Positions 33,619 through 41,749 of a stretch of DNA of 41,749 nt are shown piece after piece. The notes under the pieces were generated by a model. That model searched no databases. It was not told the DNA's origin and saw nothing but the letters and a program-made list of their open reading frames with translations. Source of the stretch: Anaerolineae bacterium. Its GTDB lineage: Bacteria; Chloroflexota; Anaerolineae; Promineifilales; Promineifilaceae. The stretch's first letter is position 1. Every line of letters starts with the position of its first letter. The stretch is taken from NCBI GenBank assembly GCA_019637635.1, contig JAHBVI010000055.1, forward strand, positions 1 to 41,749. The letters run 5' to 3'. A program made the translations under genes and the position numbers.

Positions 33619-34500
33619 TTATTCGGCGGGGGCATAGACGCGCACATAATCCACCAACATCTGCTGGGGGAAGGTGGTGGTGTCATCGGGGTAGCCGGGC
33701 CAACGGCCGCCCACGGCCACATTCAGCAGCAAATAGAAGGGATGGTCAAATACCCACGTCGCCCCGTCCGGCAAGTCGGTGGGGGTGACGGTGTGGTATA
33801 ACACCTCATCCACGTACCAGCGGATTTCTTCTGGCTCCCACTCAATGGCAAACACGTGAAAATCATCAGCGACCGGTTTCCCTAAATTGATCGAGTCGCC
33901 GATGCCGTTTCCGCCGGAGTAGCCAGGGCCATGCACGGTGCCGTACACGGTGTTTGGTTCACGGCCGATGTATTCCATGATGTCAATTTCACCGGCTGTC
34001 GGCCACGCTTTGCGGAAGATGTTATTGCCCAGCATCCAGAAGGCGGGCCAGATACCCTGGCCAAAGGGGAGTTGAATACGGGCTTCCACACGGCCGTACT
34101 CCACTTCCAACTTATCACGGGTAATGAGGCGGGCAGAGGTGTACGGCCGTCCGCCATAATCCTCTTTGAGCGCCTGAATCACCAGCTTGCCATCCTCGAT
34201 AAACGAGTTGGTGGGCAGGTTGGTGTAATACTCCCACTCCGCATTGCCCCAGCCGTTGCCGCCCGTTTCGTGCGTCCAGTAGGTGCTGTCAATCTCCGTC
34301 CCATCGAATTCATCCTGCCACACCAGCGTCCAGCCCGCTTTCATCCACTCCGGCGTGGGTGTTGGTGGTGGCGTTGGGGTGGGTTCTGGCGTTGGGGTGG
34401 GCGCTGGCGTCAGCGCCCCACAAGCTGCCAACAGCCACAGCAGCAAAACCAGGGTGGGGCGAAAATGGTATAAGGAATGTCGGTCAGGTTTCATCATCAC
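33619..34500 (-). CDS. GH16 endo-beta-glucanase lipoprotein (laminarinase-like), first copy
   Basis: A 293-residue lipoprotein. Lipobox LLAAC with C27, then a TPTPTPEP linker to residue 50, then one GH16 domain starting WTLVWQDEFDG. The catalytic stretch is GEIDIMEYIG, with nucleophile E171, D173 and acid/base E176. WYVDEVLYHTVTP and the end MLVDYVRVYAPAE fit laminarinase-type members, which cut beta-1,3 or mixed-linkage glucans outside the cell. The next gene is a paralogue. Anchored at the cell surface, it would make oligosaccharides for the GH94 and GH3 enzymes encoded upstream in the same direction. Confidence 0.93.
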   Translation of the reverse strand: MMMKPDRHSLYHFRPTLVLLLWLLAACGALTPAPTPTPEPTPTPPPTPTPEWMKAGWTLVWQDEFDGTEIDSTYWTHETGGNGWGNAEWEYYTNLPTNSFIEDGKLVIQALKEDYGGRPYTSARLITRDKLEVEYGRVEARIQLPFGQGIWPAFWMLGNNIFRKAWPTAGEIDIMEYIGREPNTVYGTVHGPGYSGGNGIGDSINLGKPVADDFHVFAIEWEPEEIRWYVDEVLYHTVTPTDLPDGATWVFDHPFYLLLNVAVGGRWPGYPDDTTTFPQQMLVDYVRVYAPAE

Positions 34501-34518
34501 TTACTCACAAAAAAAAGA

Positions 34519-35589
34519 CTAGCGGGGAACGACGCTGTTCGTGTCGTTCGTTTGCCGGTCACGGGTATAAACACGTACATAATCTACTACCAGCCGCTGC
34601 GGGAATTGTGTTGTCTCATCGGGCGGGCCGGGCCAATGGCCGCCAACGGCCAGATTCAGGACAAGAAAAAAGGGATGGTCAAAGACCCAGTCGCCCGGCA
34701 AATCATCCGGGACAACGGTGAAGACTAGGAGATCGTCTACATACCAGCGAATTTCTTCTTCTTCCCATTCAATGGCAAATTCATAAAACCGCTCACTTGC
34801 CGGTCTACCCAGATCAAAGGCAGCCCCGACGCTTTCATTCCGGGAATAGCCGGGGCCGTGTATGTGAGCATACACGGTTTCTGGCTCCTGGCCGATGTGT
34901 TCCACGATGTCAATCTCGCCGCTGAGCGGCCAGCCAATGTCGGGGAAGTCGGCGCCCATCATCCAGAAGGCGGGCCAGATGCCCCGACCATGGGGAAGCT
35001 GGAGGCGGGCTTCAACACGGCCGTAGGTCACCTCTACCTTATCCATTGTAATTAACCGGGCGGAGGTGTATACACGGCCGTCATACTCTTCTTCTAGCGC
35101 CTGTATGATCAGCTGGCCGTCTTCAATAAACGAATTGGCCGCGAAGTCGGTGTAATATTGTAGCTCGGCGTTGCCCCAACCGTGGCCGCCTATCTCATAC
35201 GTCCAGTAAGCGGCGTTGATCTCCGCCCCCTCAAATTCATCCTGCCAGACCAGTGTCCAGCCCGCCGTCATCCACGCCGATGTGGCGGTAGGTGACAGGG
35301 TTGGCGACGGGAGATGGGTAGCCGTGATGGCCGCCGGTGGCGTTGGTTCTGGCGTCGAACTGGGAGGGGAGAGAGGGATGCCTGCCGGTTCTGGCGTCGA
35401 ATCAGGTAAGGAAAGGGGGCTGGGTGTTGGTTCTGGTGTGGCGGGGGGTACAGTGGTAGCCATAACTACCATCTCCGGCAGGGGAAGTGGTTCGGCTGCC
35501 AAAAACCCACAAGCCGTCACCAGAAATAGCTGCACAAGCCCAATAGAGAGGAAACGGCCGTGACAAAATCGAAAATCAGGCATCTTCAT
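34519..35589 (-). CDS. GH16 endo-beta-glucanase lipoprotein, second copy
   Basis: A 356-residue paralogue of the neighbouring GH16 protein. It has the lipobox LFLVTAC with C27, a longer Thr/Pro/Glu/Ser linker (residues 45-105) and the catalytic GEIDIVEHIG with E225, D227 and E230. The two proteins are very similar through the GH16 domain (WTLVWQDEF, WGNAE, IEDG, RLITxDK) but differ in linker and end, so the duplication is not recent. Its C-terminal residues NDTNSVVPR are encoded by a hairpin that also acts as terminator. Probably works together with the first copy on beta-1,3-linked glucan. Confidence 0.93.
   Translation of the reverse strand: MKMPDFRFCHGRFLSIGLVQLFLVTACGFLAAEPLPLPEMVVMATTVPPATPEPTPSPLSLPDSTPEPAGIPLSPPSSTPEPTPPAAITATHLPSPTLSPTATSAWMTAGWTLVWQDEFEGAEINAAYWTYEIGGHGWGNAELQYYTDFAANSFIEDGQLIIQALEEEYDGRVYTSARLITMDKVEVTYGRVEARLQLPHGRGIWPAFWMMGADFPDIGWPLSGEIDIVEHIGQEPETVYAHIHGPGYSRNESVGAAFDLGRPASERFYEFAIEWEEEEIRWYVDDLLVFTVVPDDLPGDWVFDHPFFLVLNLAVGGHWPGPPDETTQFPQRLVVDYVRVYTRDRQTNDTNSVVPR
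34527..34549 (-). terminator. Hairpin and T-run at the end of the second GH16 gene
   Basis: GAACGAC and GTCGTTC form a 7-bp stem; on the minus strand it is followed after 12 bases by TTTTTTTT. It lies inside the last codons of the gene. Confidence 0.55.
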
Positions 35590-35604
35590 TTATCAACCGA
35601 ATCA

Positions 35605-35633
35605 GTTACCCAATTTACCCAATTACTCAATCA
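35605..35633. repeat. TTACCCAA-type intergenic units
   Basis: Three to four units TTACCCAA/TTACTCAA, one orientation only. The GH3 stop codon is at its edge. Same family as 40992-41039. Confidence 0.75.
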
Positions 35634-38309
35634 CCCCCCACGCCGGGCCAGGTCGGCGTTGATGGCCGCCAGTTTTTCGTGGGTGATGATGTTGGGCACA
35701 AGACCGGCGATCTGCTCCAGCGTCAAATCCATGGCCATTTGCGCCTGCGGATGATCGGCCATACCGCTCAGATGTTTGTTCAGCACCTGCGCGCCGGTAT
35801 CATCGGCCAGCAATTCACGCAGGGTCAGGCCGACGTGCAGCCGGGTGGATTTGTCCAGCGGGTCCAGGACGCGCCCTTCACCGGCCCAGTTGAAAGCAGC
35901 GGTCAGGCGGATGTCTTGCGACGAACGGCCGACGTGGATTTCAAACTCACCCGCTTCGGCCACCCAACCCGGTTTGGCCGGATCATAGTAGGCCAGGGCG
36001 GTTTCGTCCAGCGCCAGGGTGACGGTTTGGGTCTGGCCCGGTTGCAGGTTGATTTTGGTGAAGGCTTTGAGTTCTTTGTACGGCCGTACTAATTTCGCCG
36101 CCACATCCCGCACATACACCTGCACCACTTCCTGCCCGGCGCGATTGCCCGTGTTGCTCACGTCCACGCTCACTTCGATTTTGTCGCCCGGTTTGAACGT
36201 GTCCCCATTCAACCGCAAATTGCTAAATTCAAAAGTCGTGTACGACAGCCCATGCCCAAAGGGGAAGAGTGGAGCCACCTCTTTCTTTTCGTAGTAGCGG
36301 TAGCCGACGAAGATGCCTTCGCCATACAGCACGTGGCCGTTTTCGCCGGGGTAGTTGATGAAGGTGGGATTGTCTTGCAGGCGGACGGGGAAGGTTTGCG
36401 GCAGGCGGCCGGAGGGGTCGGCTTTGCCAAACAGCACATCGGCCAGGGCGTTGCCCGCTTCCTGGCCGGGGTACCAGGTTTGCAGGACGGCCGATACTTC
36501 ATTTATCCAAGGCATACTGACGGGTGAGCCGGTGTTGAGGACGACGATGGTGCGGGGGTTGGCGGCGGCTACGGCCGTGATCAATTCATTTTGCTCACCC
36601 GGCAAATCCATGTGCGGTCGGTCATAACTTTCGCTCTCCCACTCGCCGGACAACCCGGCAAACACGATGGCCACATCACACCAGGAAGCCAGTTGCACCG
36701 CCTCGGCAATGCTATCGGCCGCGACCGGCGGCAGGCAGCCCACCCGCCAGACGCGCAGCCCGGCGTTGCGGGCGCTGTATTCGATGACCAGTTCGGCCGG
36801 CTGCCCTTTTATGAGTTCTACTTGCCCACGCACTTCCGTGCTGGCCTGGTGGAAGTACAGTTCGCTTTTGGTTTGCTGCGTCCAGTTGTCAATCAGCAGT
36901 TCGCCATTCACCAGCAAGCGCGTCAGGCCGCCGCTCACCAGGCTAAAGGTGTATGCGCCACTTTCGGGCGGGGTGAAGGTGGTGGTGTAGCGAATGGAAA
37001 AATCGTCGCCAATCCCGGCGGGCATATCGTTCATGGGGAAGATTTCCGCTTTGCGCGCCGGTTGGGTGACGGCCGGTTGGCCGGACAGGTCATAATTGTT
37101 GTAAATGGCGGCTGTCCAGTTATTGGTCCAGCCAGTCTCCAGTTTGGGCATAAGTTTGAAGGTGGAGGGGGTGCCGATGGTGTGGTGAACGGCCGTGTCT
37201 TCCCCCGCCGCTGCCTGAATACCGGCCAGATGGGAAACGGCGTAATGGGCGGCTACCTGCGCGCTGCCGCCGCCCATAATCGGCGTCCAACGTGCGCCCG
37301 CGCCAATCACGGCAATGGCCGGGACGCGCTCTTTATCCAGCGGCAGCAGGTTATTCTCGTTTTTCAGCAGGACGATGGCTTCAGCCCCGGCGCGGCGAAT
37401 GAGGTCGCGGGTTTCCGGGCGGTCATCGGCAAATTCGGGCTGTAATTCCGGCTGGTCAAAAACGCCGGTGCGGAACATGGTGCGTAGGATGCGGCGCACT
37501 TTGTCATCAATGAGGGTTTCGTCCAGTTCGCCGTTTTGCACCATCTCCATCAGGTGTGTACCCATAAAACGGGCCGGGCCGGGCATCTCTAAATCCAGCC
37601 CACCGGCGGCGGCGTTATGGCTGTAGCTACCCCACCAATCGGAGATGACCGCGCCGTCGAAGCCCCATTCTTCCTTGAGGATGTCTTGCAAAAACAGCTT
37701 GCTTTCGCTGACATACGTGCCGTTGACTTTGTTGTAGGAGGACATGAGCGTCCAGGTTTGGGCGTCTTGCACGGCCGTCTGGAACGGCCGTAAATAAATC
37801 TCATGCAGCGCCCGTTCGCCAATGTCTGAACTCATACTGTGCCGCTCAAATTCGGAGTCATTGCCGACGTAATGTTTGACGCAGGCGGCCACACCCCGGC
37901 TTTGCAGCCCTTTGATGTAGGCGGCGGCCAATTCGCCAGAGAGCAGGGGGTCTTCGGCGTAACATTCAAAGTTACGGCCGTTCAACACCCCGCGATGAAT
38001 GTTGACCGTCGGCGCGAGCAACACGTGCGCCCCCTTCGATTTCACCTCATCCGCCAACGCCTGCCCCACTTCGTAGAGCAAGTTGGTGTTCCAGGTGGCG
38101 CCTAAGGCGATGCCGACGGGGAAGGAGGCGGCCGTGATGTCCCCACCCATATCCGCCCCCCGCGCTCCATTCGGGCCGTCCGTGACCTTCATCTGTGGAA
38201 TACCCACCCGCTCAATCGGCACCGTCGTCCACATATCCTTCCCCGCCACCAGCGCCACCTTTTCCTCCAGCGTTAGCTGGGCAAGTATTTCGTTGATTTT
38301 TTCTTCCAT
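35631..38309 (-). CDS. GH3 beta-glucosidase with inserted PA14 domain
   Basis: An 892-residue enzyme. The N-terminal barrel has KVTDGPNGARG, KHYVGNDSE (145-153) and the nucleophile D224 in VISDWWGSY. The alpha/beta sandwich follows; into it a PA14 domain is inserted around residues 400-540 (NWTAAIYNNYDLSGQP, YTFSLVSGGLTRLLVNGELL), a known arrangement that shapes the substrate pocket. The sandwich part resumes at IVFAGLSGEWESESYDRP, which holds the acid/base glutamate. A fibronectin-III-like C-domain ends the enzyme. No signal peptide, so it releases glucose from imported oligosaccharides in the cytoplasm. ATG 38309 follows AGGA; upstream codons in frame do not fit the family. Confidence 0.94.
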   Translation of the reverse strand: MEEKINEILAQLTLEEKVALVAGKDMWTTVPIERVGIPQMKVTDGPNGARGADMGGDITAASFPVGIALGATWNTNLLYEVGQALADEVKSKGAHVLLAPTVNIHRGVLNGRNFECYAEDPLLSGELAAAYIKGLQSRGVAACVKHYVGNDSEFERHSMSSDIGERALHEIYLRPFQTAVQDAQTWTLMSSYNKVNGTYVSESKLFLQDILKEEWGFDGAVISDWWGSYSHNAAAGGLDLEMPGPARFMGTHLMEMVQNGELDETLIDDKVRRILRTMFRTGVFDQPELQPEFADDRPETRDLIRRAGAEAIVLLKNENNLLPLDKERVPAIAVIGAGARWTPIMGGGSAQVAAHYAVSHLAGIQAAAGEDTAVHHTIGTPSTFKLMPKLETGWTNNWTAAIYNNYDLSGQPAVTQPARKAEIFPMNDMPAGIGDDFSIRYTTTFTPPESGAYTFSLVSGGLTRLLVNGELLIDNWTQQTKSELYFHQASTEVRGQVELIKGQPAELVIEYSARNAGLRVWRVGCLPPVAADSIAEAVQLASWCDVAIVFAGLSGEWESESYDRPHMDLPGEQNELITAVAAANPRTIVVLNTGSPVSMPWINEVSAVLQTWYPGQEAGNALADVLFGKADPSGRLPQTFPVRLQDNPTFINYPGENGHVLYGEGIFVGYRYYEKKEVAPLFPFGHGLSYTTFEFSNLRLNGDTFKPGDKIEVSVDVSNTGNRAGQEVVQVYVRDVAAKLVRPYKELKAFTKINLQPGQTQTVTLALDETALAYYDPAKPGWVAEAGEFEIHVGRSSQDIRLTAAFNWAGEGRVLDPLDKSTRLHVGLTLRELLADDTGAQVLNKHLSGMADHPQAQMAMDLTLEQIAGLVPNIITHEKLAAINADLARRGG

Positions 38310-38447
38310 TTCTTTATCCTCATTCTTTAGTTGTGACGGCCGTACCCCAACCCATCTCGCCTGCACATATTTGCCAGAGTTGGTCGGCACGGCCGTCTAA
38401 ACCCACCACCTCAACCGTCATTCCGAGCCGTCCCCGGCGTGGGATTT

Positions 38448-38528
38448 AACCACAGATGATACGGATGATACAGATTCGCACAGATTTTTTATCCGTGGAA
38501 ATCCGCCCCATCCGTCCAATCCGTGGTT
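38448..38528. repeat. ATCCGTGG-type intergenic inverted repeat
   Basis: AACCACAGATGATACGGATG on the left faces CATCCGTCCAATCCGTGGTT on the right, with further partial units between. The stop codon of the GH94 gene lies in the last bases. Similar ATCCGTG repeats are common in environmental genomes. Confidence 0.85.
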
Positions 38529-40980
38529 AATTCCCTAAAACCACATGCACTTGATGAGTACGGCCGTCCGCAAAAACAGGGACGATGTGTCCGGACACGG
38601 CCGTACCGTCCACCGTCATGCTTTTTACCCCTTGGCAAACGTGGGTCGGGTTTTCCACCGTGATGTGGTAGATCATGTTACGGAAGTGGCGAATGGCGGT
38701 GAAGCCATTCCACTCCTGGGGAATACAAGGATCAATGAGCAGGCCATTGTAAGACGGCCGTATGCCCAAAATCCACTGCGTAATGGCCACATAGTTCCAG
38801 GCGGCCGTGCCCGTCAGCCAGGAATTTTTGGCTTCGCCGTGGGTGGGGGCGTCCTTGCCGGCAATCATCTGGGCATAAACGTAGGGTTCACAGCGATGCA
38901 CTTCGCTGATCACCTCCCGCGCTGAGGGGTTGATGCGCAGGTAATAATCTAGCGCCTGCTCGCCATGGCCGACGGCCGTTTCCGCAATCATCACCCAGGG
39001 GTTGGTATGGCAGAAGATACCGGCGTTTTCCTTGTAGCCGGGCGGGTAGGAGGAAATCTCGCCCAGGTGCAGGTAATACTGCGAATAGGCCGGCTGCTGC
39101 AACACAATGCCATGCGGCGTGGCTAAATGCTCCGCCACCGCCGCCAACGCCTGCTCTGCCTTGCCATCCGCCAGCCCAATCCCGGCCATCACACACATGC
39201 CCTGCGGCTCGATGAATATCTTGCCTTCTTCACATTCCTGTGAACCTACCGGGTTGCTGTAAAAATCGTAGGCGCGGCGGAACCATTCGCCGTCCCAACC
39301 ATGCGCCAGTGTCGTTTCCGTCATGTTGGCGGCGTGCCAGCGGTACGTTTCCGCCTCCTTTGTTTTGCCCAAATGGTCAGCCAACGCGGCCATCTCCTGC
39401 GCCGCCAGCACAAACAGCCCGGCAATGAAGACGGATTCGGCCGTTTTGCCATCTTTGTTCGTCGTCGTCTGGAACGATTCGCCGGGATGCTCGGAAAAGG
39501 TGTTCAGATTCAGGCAATCGTTCCAATCGGCGCGGCCAATGAGCGGTAAATTGTGCGGCCCCAGCCTGTCCAACGTGTAGCGGATGCTGCGCTGCAAATG
39601 TTCGTAGAGCGGTTCTTCGGTGCCGGGGGTGTTGTCGTAGGGCACGGGTTCGTCCAGGATGCTGGTATCGGCCGTTTCCTTGATGTACGCCGTTACCCCC
39701 ATCACCAGCCACAGCGGGTCGTCATTAAAATTGCTGCCGACGGCGTCATTGCCCCGCTTGGTCAGCGGCTGGTATTGGTGATAGGCGCCGCCGGTGGGCA
39801 ACTGCGTGGCCGAAATATCCAGGATGCGCTCGCGGGCGCGTTCGGGAACCATATGCACAAAACCAAGCAAATCCTGGTTGGAGTCGCGGAAACCCATGCC
39901 CCGGCCAATGCCCGATTCGTAAAAGGAAGCGGAGCGGGACATGTTGAAGGTGATCATGTTCTGGTAGGCGTTCCAGATGTTGACCATGCGGTTGACGTGT
40001 TCATTGGGCGACGCGACCTGGTAGCTGCCCAGCAGCCGATCCCAATGAGCCTGTAGCTGGTCAAAAGCGGCCTGCACCTGCGCCGGGTCGAGGAACTGCT
40101 GCAAAATCGGTTTGACGCGGCGTTTGTTGAGGGTTTGGGCGCCGGGCGGGTCAAATTTCTCATCTTGTGGGTTCTCCTGGTAGCCCAATAGAAAGATGAT
40201 ACTCTTTGACTCGCCCGGCAGGAGGGAGGAGAGATGAATGCTGTGGGAACCAACCGGCGCCCAGCCGTGGGCGACGGAGTTGGACGATTGGCCTGCGGCC
40301 ACCACGGCGGGATTGTCGTAGCCGCGATAGGGGCCAAGGAAGGCTTCGCGTTGCGTATCGAAGCCGGCCAGGGGAGCGGAGCAGGCGAAGTAGGCGAAGT
40401 GGTCGCGCCGTTCCCGGTATTCGGTTTTGTGGTAGATGACGCCGTCTTCAATTTCTACCTGGCCGATGTTGAAGTTGCGCTGGTAATTGGTGGCGTCGTC
40501 GTTGGCATCCCAGAGGCAAAATTCAATGTAGGAGAAGGCGGTGAGGTCAACGGCCGTGTCCCGTTCGTTTGTTACCGTCAATTCCCACACCTCCAACGTC
40601 TGATCCAGGGGCACAAAGTAGCGCGTTTCCGCCCGGATGCCCTGGTATTGGGAAGTGATGATGGTGTAACCCATCCCATGACGGCAGGTATAACTGTCTA
40701 GTTCTTTGCGGGTGGGCTGCCAGGTGGGCGACCAGAAGTCGCCGTTGGCATTGTCGCGCAAATAGAGGTAACGGCCGCCAAAATCAAAGGGCACGTTGTT
40801 GTAACGGTAGCGGGTCAGCCGCCGCAGCCGGGCATCTTTGTAGAAGGAGTAGCCGCCAGCGGTATTGCTGATCAGCCCAAAATAATCCTGGCTGCCCAAA
40901 TAGTTGATCCAGGGCAGTGGTGTATCCGGCCGGGTAATGACGTACTCCCGGTTGGCGTCGTCGAAGTGTCCGTAGCGCAT
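38527..40980 (-). CDS. GH94 beta-glucan oligosaccharide phosphorylase (cellobiose/laminaribiose type)
   Basis: An 817-residue phosphorylase with full GH94 architecture: N-terminal beta-sandwich (YGHFDDANREYVITRPDTPL, PWINYLGSQDYFGLIS), helical linker, and (alpha/alpha)6 barrel with RGMGFRDSNQDLLGF, YHQYQPLTKRGNDAVGSNFN and GRADWNDCLN. The general acid is D488, matching D490 of the Cellvibrio (Cellulomonas) gilvus enzyme. These enzymes split cellobiose, cellodextrins or laminaribiose with phosphate to glucose-1-phosphate. Specificity is not readable, but the GH16 neighbours favour beta-1,3 or mixed-linkage oligosaccharides. A good AGGAGA site precedes the ATG. It is cytoplasmic. Confidence 0.94.
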   Translation of the reverse strand: MRYGHFDDANREYVITRPDTPLPWINYLGSQDYFGLISNTAGGYSFYKDARLRRLTRYRYNNVPFDFGGRYLYLRDNANGDFWSPTWQPTRKELDSYTCRHGMGYTIITSQYQGIRAETRYFVPLDQTLEVWELTVTNERDTAVDLTAFSYIEFCLWDANDDATNYQRNFNIGQVEIEDGVIYHKTEYRERRDHFAYFACSAPLAGFDTQREAFLGPYRGYDNPAVVAAGQSSNSVAHGWAPVGSHSIHLSSLLPGESKSIIFLLGYQENPQDEKFDPPGAQTLNKRRVKPILQQFLDPAQVQAAFDQLQAHWDRLLGSYQVASPNEHVNRMVNIWNAYQNMITFNMSRSASFYESGIGRGMGFRDSNQDLLGFVHMVPERARERILDISATQLPTGGAYHQYQPLTKRGNDAVGSNFNDDPLWLVMGVTAYIKETADTSILDEPVPYDNTPGTEEPLYEHLQRSIRYTLDRLGPHNLPLIGRADWNDCLNLNTFSEHPGESFQTTTNKDGKTAESVFIAGLFVLAAQEMAALADHLGKTKEAETYRWHAANMTETTLAHGWDGEWFRRAYDFYSNPVGSQECEEGKIFIEPQGMCVMAGIGLADGKAEQALAAVAEHLATPHGIVLQQPAYSQYYLHLGEISSYPPGYKENAGIFCHTNPWVMIAETAVGHGEQALDYYLRINPSAREVISEVHRCEPYVYAQMIAGKDAPTHGEAKNSWLTGTAAWNYVAITQWILGIRPSYNGLLIDPCIPQEWNGFTAIRHFRNMIYHITVENPTHVCQGVKSMTVDGTAVSGHIVPVFADGRTHQVHVVLGN

Positions 40981-40991
40981 TTTTTTCTCCT

Positions 40992-41039
40992 GTAATTGGG
41001 TAATTGAGTAATTGAGTAATTACCCAATTACTCAATTAC
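40992..41039. repeat. GTAATTGA octamer inverted repeat
   Basis: Units GTAATTGG, GTAATTGA, GTAATTGA, then GTAATTAC and the complements CCAATTAC, TCAATTAC: an eight-base unit facing itself. The stop codon and last residues (VIE) of the upstream GH3 gene are read from it. Confidence 0.9.
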
Positions 41040-41749
41040 CAATCCAAACCCAAACGGAAACAGCGGTTCACCACCCGCCCCCAGTGGTAGTTGATCCATA
41101 CTGGCGGGCCAGGTGTAGGGCAGTTTGCCGGTGAAGGGGTGGTCGCCAAAGAGGTTGTCGGCGATGCCCTGTCCTTCCGTGCCGGGCAGCCAGGCGGCAA
41201 CCCAGGCGTCGGCCAGGGGCAGGGCGTCGGTGATGATCAACGGCCGTCCCGACAACAATATCACCACCACCCGTTCCGCCTGCTCGCCCACGCGCCGGAT
41301 CAGTTCCACGTCGCTGGCGCTCAGGCTCAGGTCGGCGGCGTCGCCGCGCCCTTCGGCGTAGGGCAGTTCCCCCAGGACGACAATGCCCACGTCGGCCGGC
41401 GGGTCAAAATTCTCAAAACGGCCGAACCGGTTAAACTGCACCTCGCCAACGGCCGTTGCCTCTATCGCTTCCAAAATGGTTGTGCCGGCAGTGATGCTGC
41501 CCGGCTTCCCCTGCCATTCAATTGTCCAGCCGCCGGACTGCACGCCGATGTCATCGGCAAACGGCCCGGCGACAAAGATGCGGGCGTCTTTGGCCAGGGG
41601 CAGCGTTTCATTTTCGTTTTGCAGCAGCACCAGCGATTGGCTGACCGCTTCCCGCGCCAGCGCCCGGTGTTCGTCGGAACCAATCAGGCCACTGTGAGTG
41701 GTGTCGGCGTAGGGGTTTTCAAACAGGCCCAGGTTAAATTTGGCGGTGA
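41028..41749 (-). CDS. GH3 beta-glucosidase, C-terminal part (cut by window edge)
   Basis: About 240 residues at the end of a GH3 enzyme, open to the right edge. It begins in the barrel-to-sandwich region (FNLGLFENPYADTTHSGLIG, HRALAREAVSQSLVLLQNEN) and continues through AGPFADDIGVQSGGWTIEWQ, GIVVLGELPYAEGRGDAADL, VVILLSGRPLIITDALPLAD, AAWLPGTEGQGIADNLFG and the final LFPFGFGL. This arrangement without a FnIII end resembles exo-1,3/1,4-beta-glucosidases of the barley ExoI/ExoP type. It is the first enzyme of the GH3-GH94-GH3-GH16-GH16 row. The N-terminus and export state are not visible. Confidence 0.92.
   Translation of the reverse strand, partial: TAKFNLGLFENPYADTTHSGLIGSDEHRALAREAVSQSLVLLQNENETLPLAKDARIFVAGPFADDIGVQSGGWTIEWQGKPGSITAGTTILEAIEATAVGEVQFNRFGRFENFDPPADVGIVVLGELPYAEGRGDAADLSLSASDVELIRRVGEQAERVVVILLSGRPLIITDALPLADAWVAAWLPGTEGQGIADNLFGDHPFTGKLPYTWPASMDQLPLGAGGEPLFPFGFGLVIE

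Noticed and set aside
38310..38390. Longer GH3 protein starting at 38390
   Set aside because: The added residues do not fit the GH3 start and lack a ribosome-binding site, while the ATG at 38309 has both.

Overview
The window is about 41.7 kb of moderately GC-rich bacterial DNA and reads like an environmental member of the Chloroflexota, probably Anaerolineae-like. I infer this from gene content (TrmFO, CBS-type Mn pyrophosphatase, MuiA-family protein, lipoproteins with Thr-Pro-Glu linkers, DICT-like and DUF433/DUF5615 proteins) and from sequence style. It cannot be proved from the sequence alone. Two genome-wide habits stand out. The octamer palindrome ACGGCCGT occurs about 82 times (my count by eye, about one expected by chance). 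Nearly every gap between genes holds its own short tandem repeat, usually folded back as an inverted repeat and often running into the stop codon of the gene beside it.

Layout. 1-9.8 kb (+): a catabolic gene cluster with an FAD-linked oxidase (cut by the window edge), a reduced Fe-S partner, a TIM-barrel epimerase, a Tm-1-like/UPF0261 protein, a creatininase-family hydrolase, a TauE/SafE transporter, a Gfo/Idh/MocA dehydrogenase and a ThuA-like protein. It is interrupted by a VapBC pair and a NucS-like nuclease gene. The set looks like a pathway that oxidises, epimerises and hydrolyses a sugar- or cyclitol-like compound. 9.9-17.2 kb (+): housekeeping and signalling genes (trmFO, a soluble histidine kinase, a MuiA-like protein, hflX with an apparent ATT start, a small membrane protein, an M20 peptidase). 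17.2-19.0 kb: an AT-richer defence/toxin patch with two DUF433/DUF5615 pairs and the remnant of a MazF toxin. 19.1-26.9 kb: acyl-CoA dehydrogenase, a MoaD/ThiS-like sulfur carrier, a P1B-4 metal ATPase with candidate paired operators, rlmH, a CBS-DHH pyrophosphatase and a secreted triple-PA14/SH3 protein.

26.9-29.7 kb (-): a small operon or gene group with a solute-binding lipoprotein, a two-helix membrane peptide, an unrecognised 180-residue protein and an SPFH protein ending in a helix-turn-helix. 29.8-41.7 kb (mostly -): a decayed glycoside hydrolase, an unusual nucleotidyltransferase, a DICT-like protein and an SRPBCC protein (both +), then two GH16 lipoproteins, a GH3 enzyme with an inserted PA14 domain, a GH94 phosphorylase and the end of another GH3. 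The last five form a beta-glucan degradation locus: extracellular endo-cleavage, then cytoplasmic phosphorolysis and hydrolysis. No rRNA, tRNA, CRISPR array, insertion sequence or phage gene was seen.
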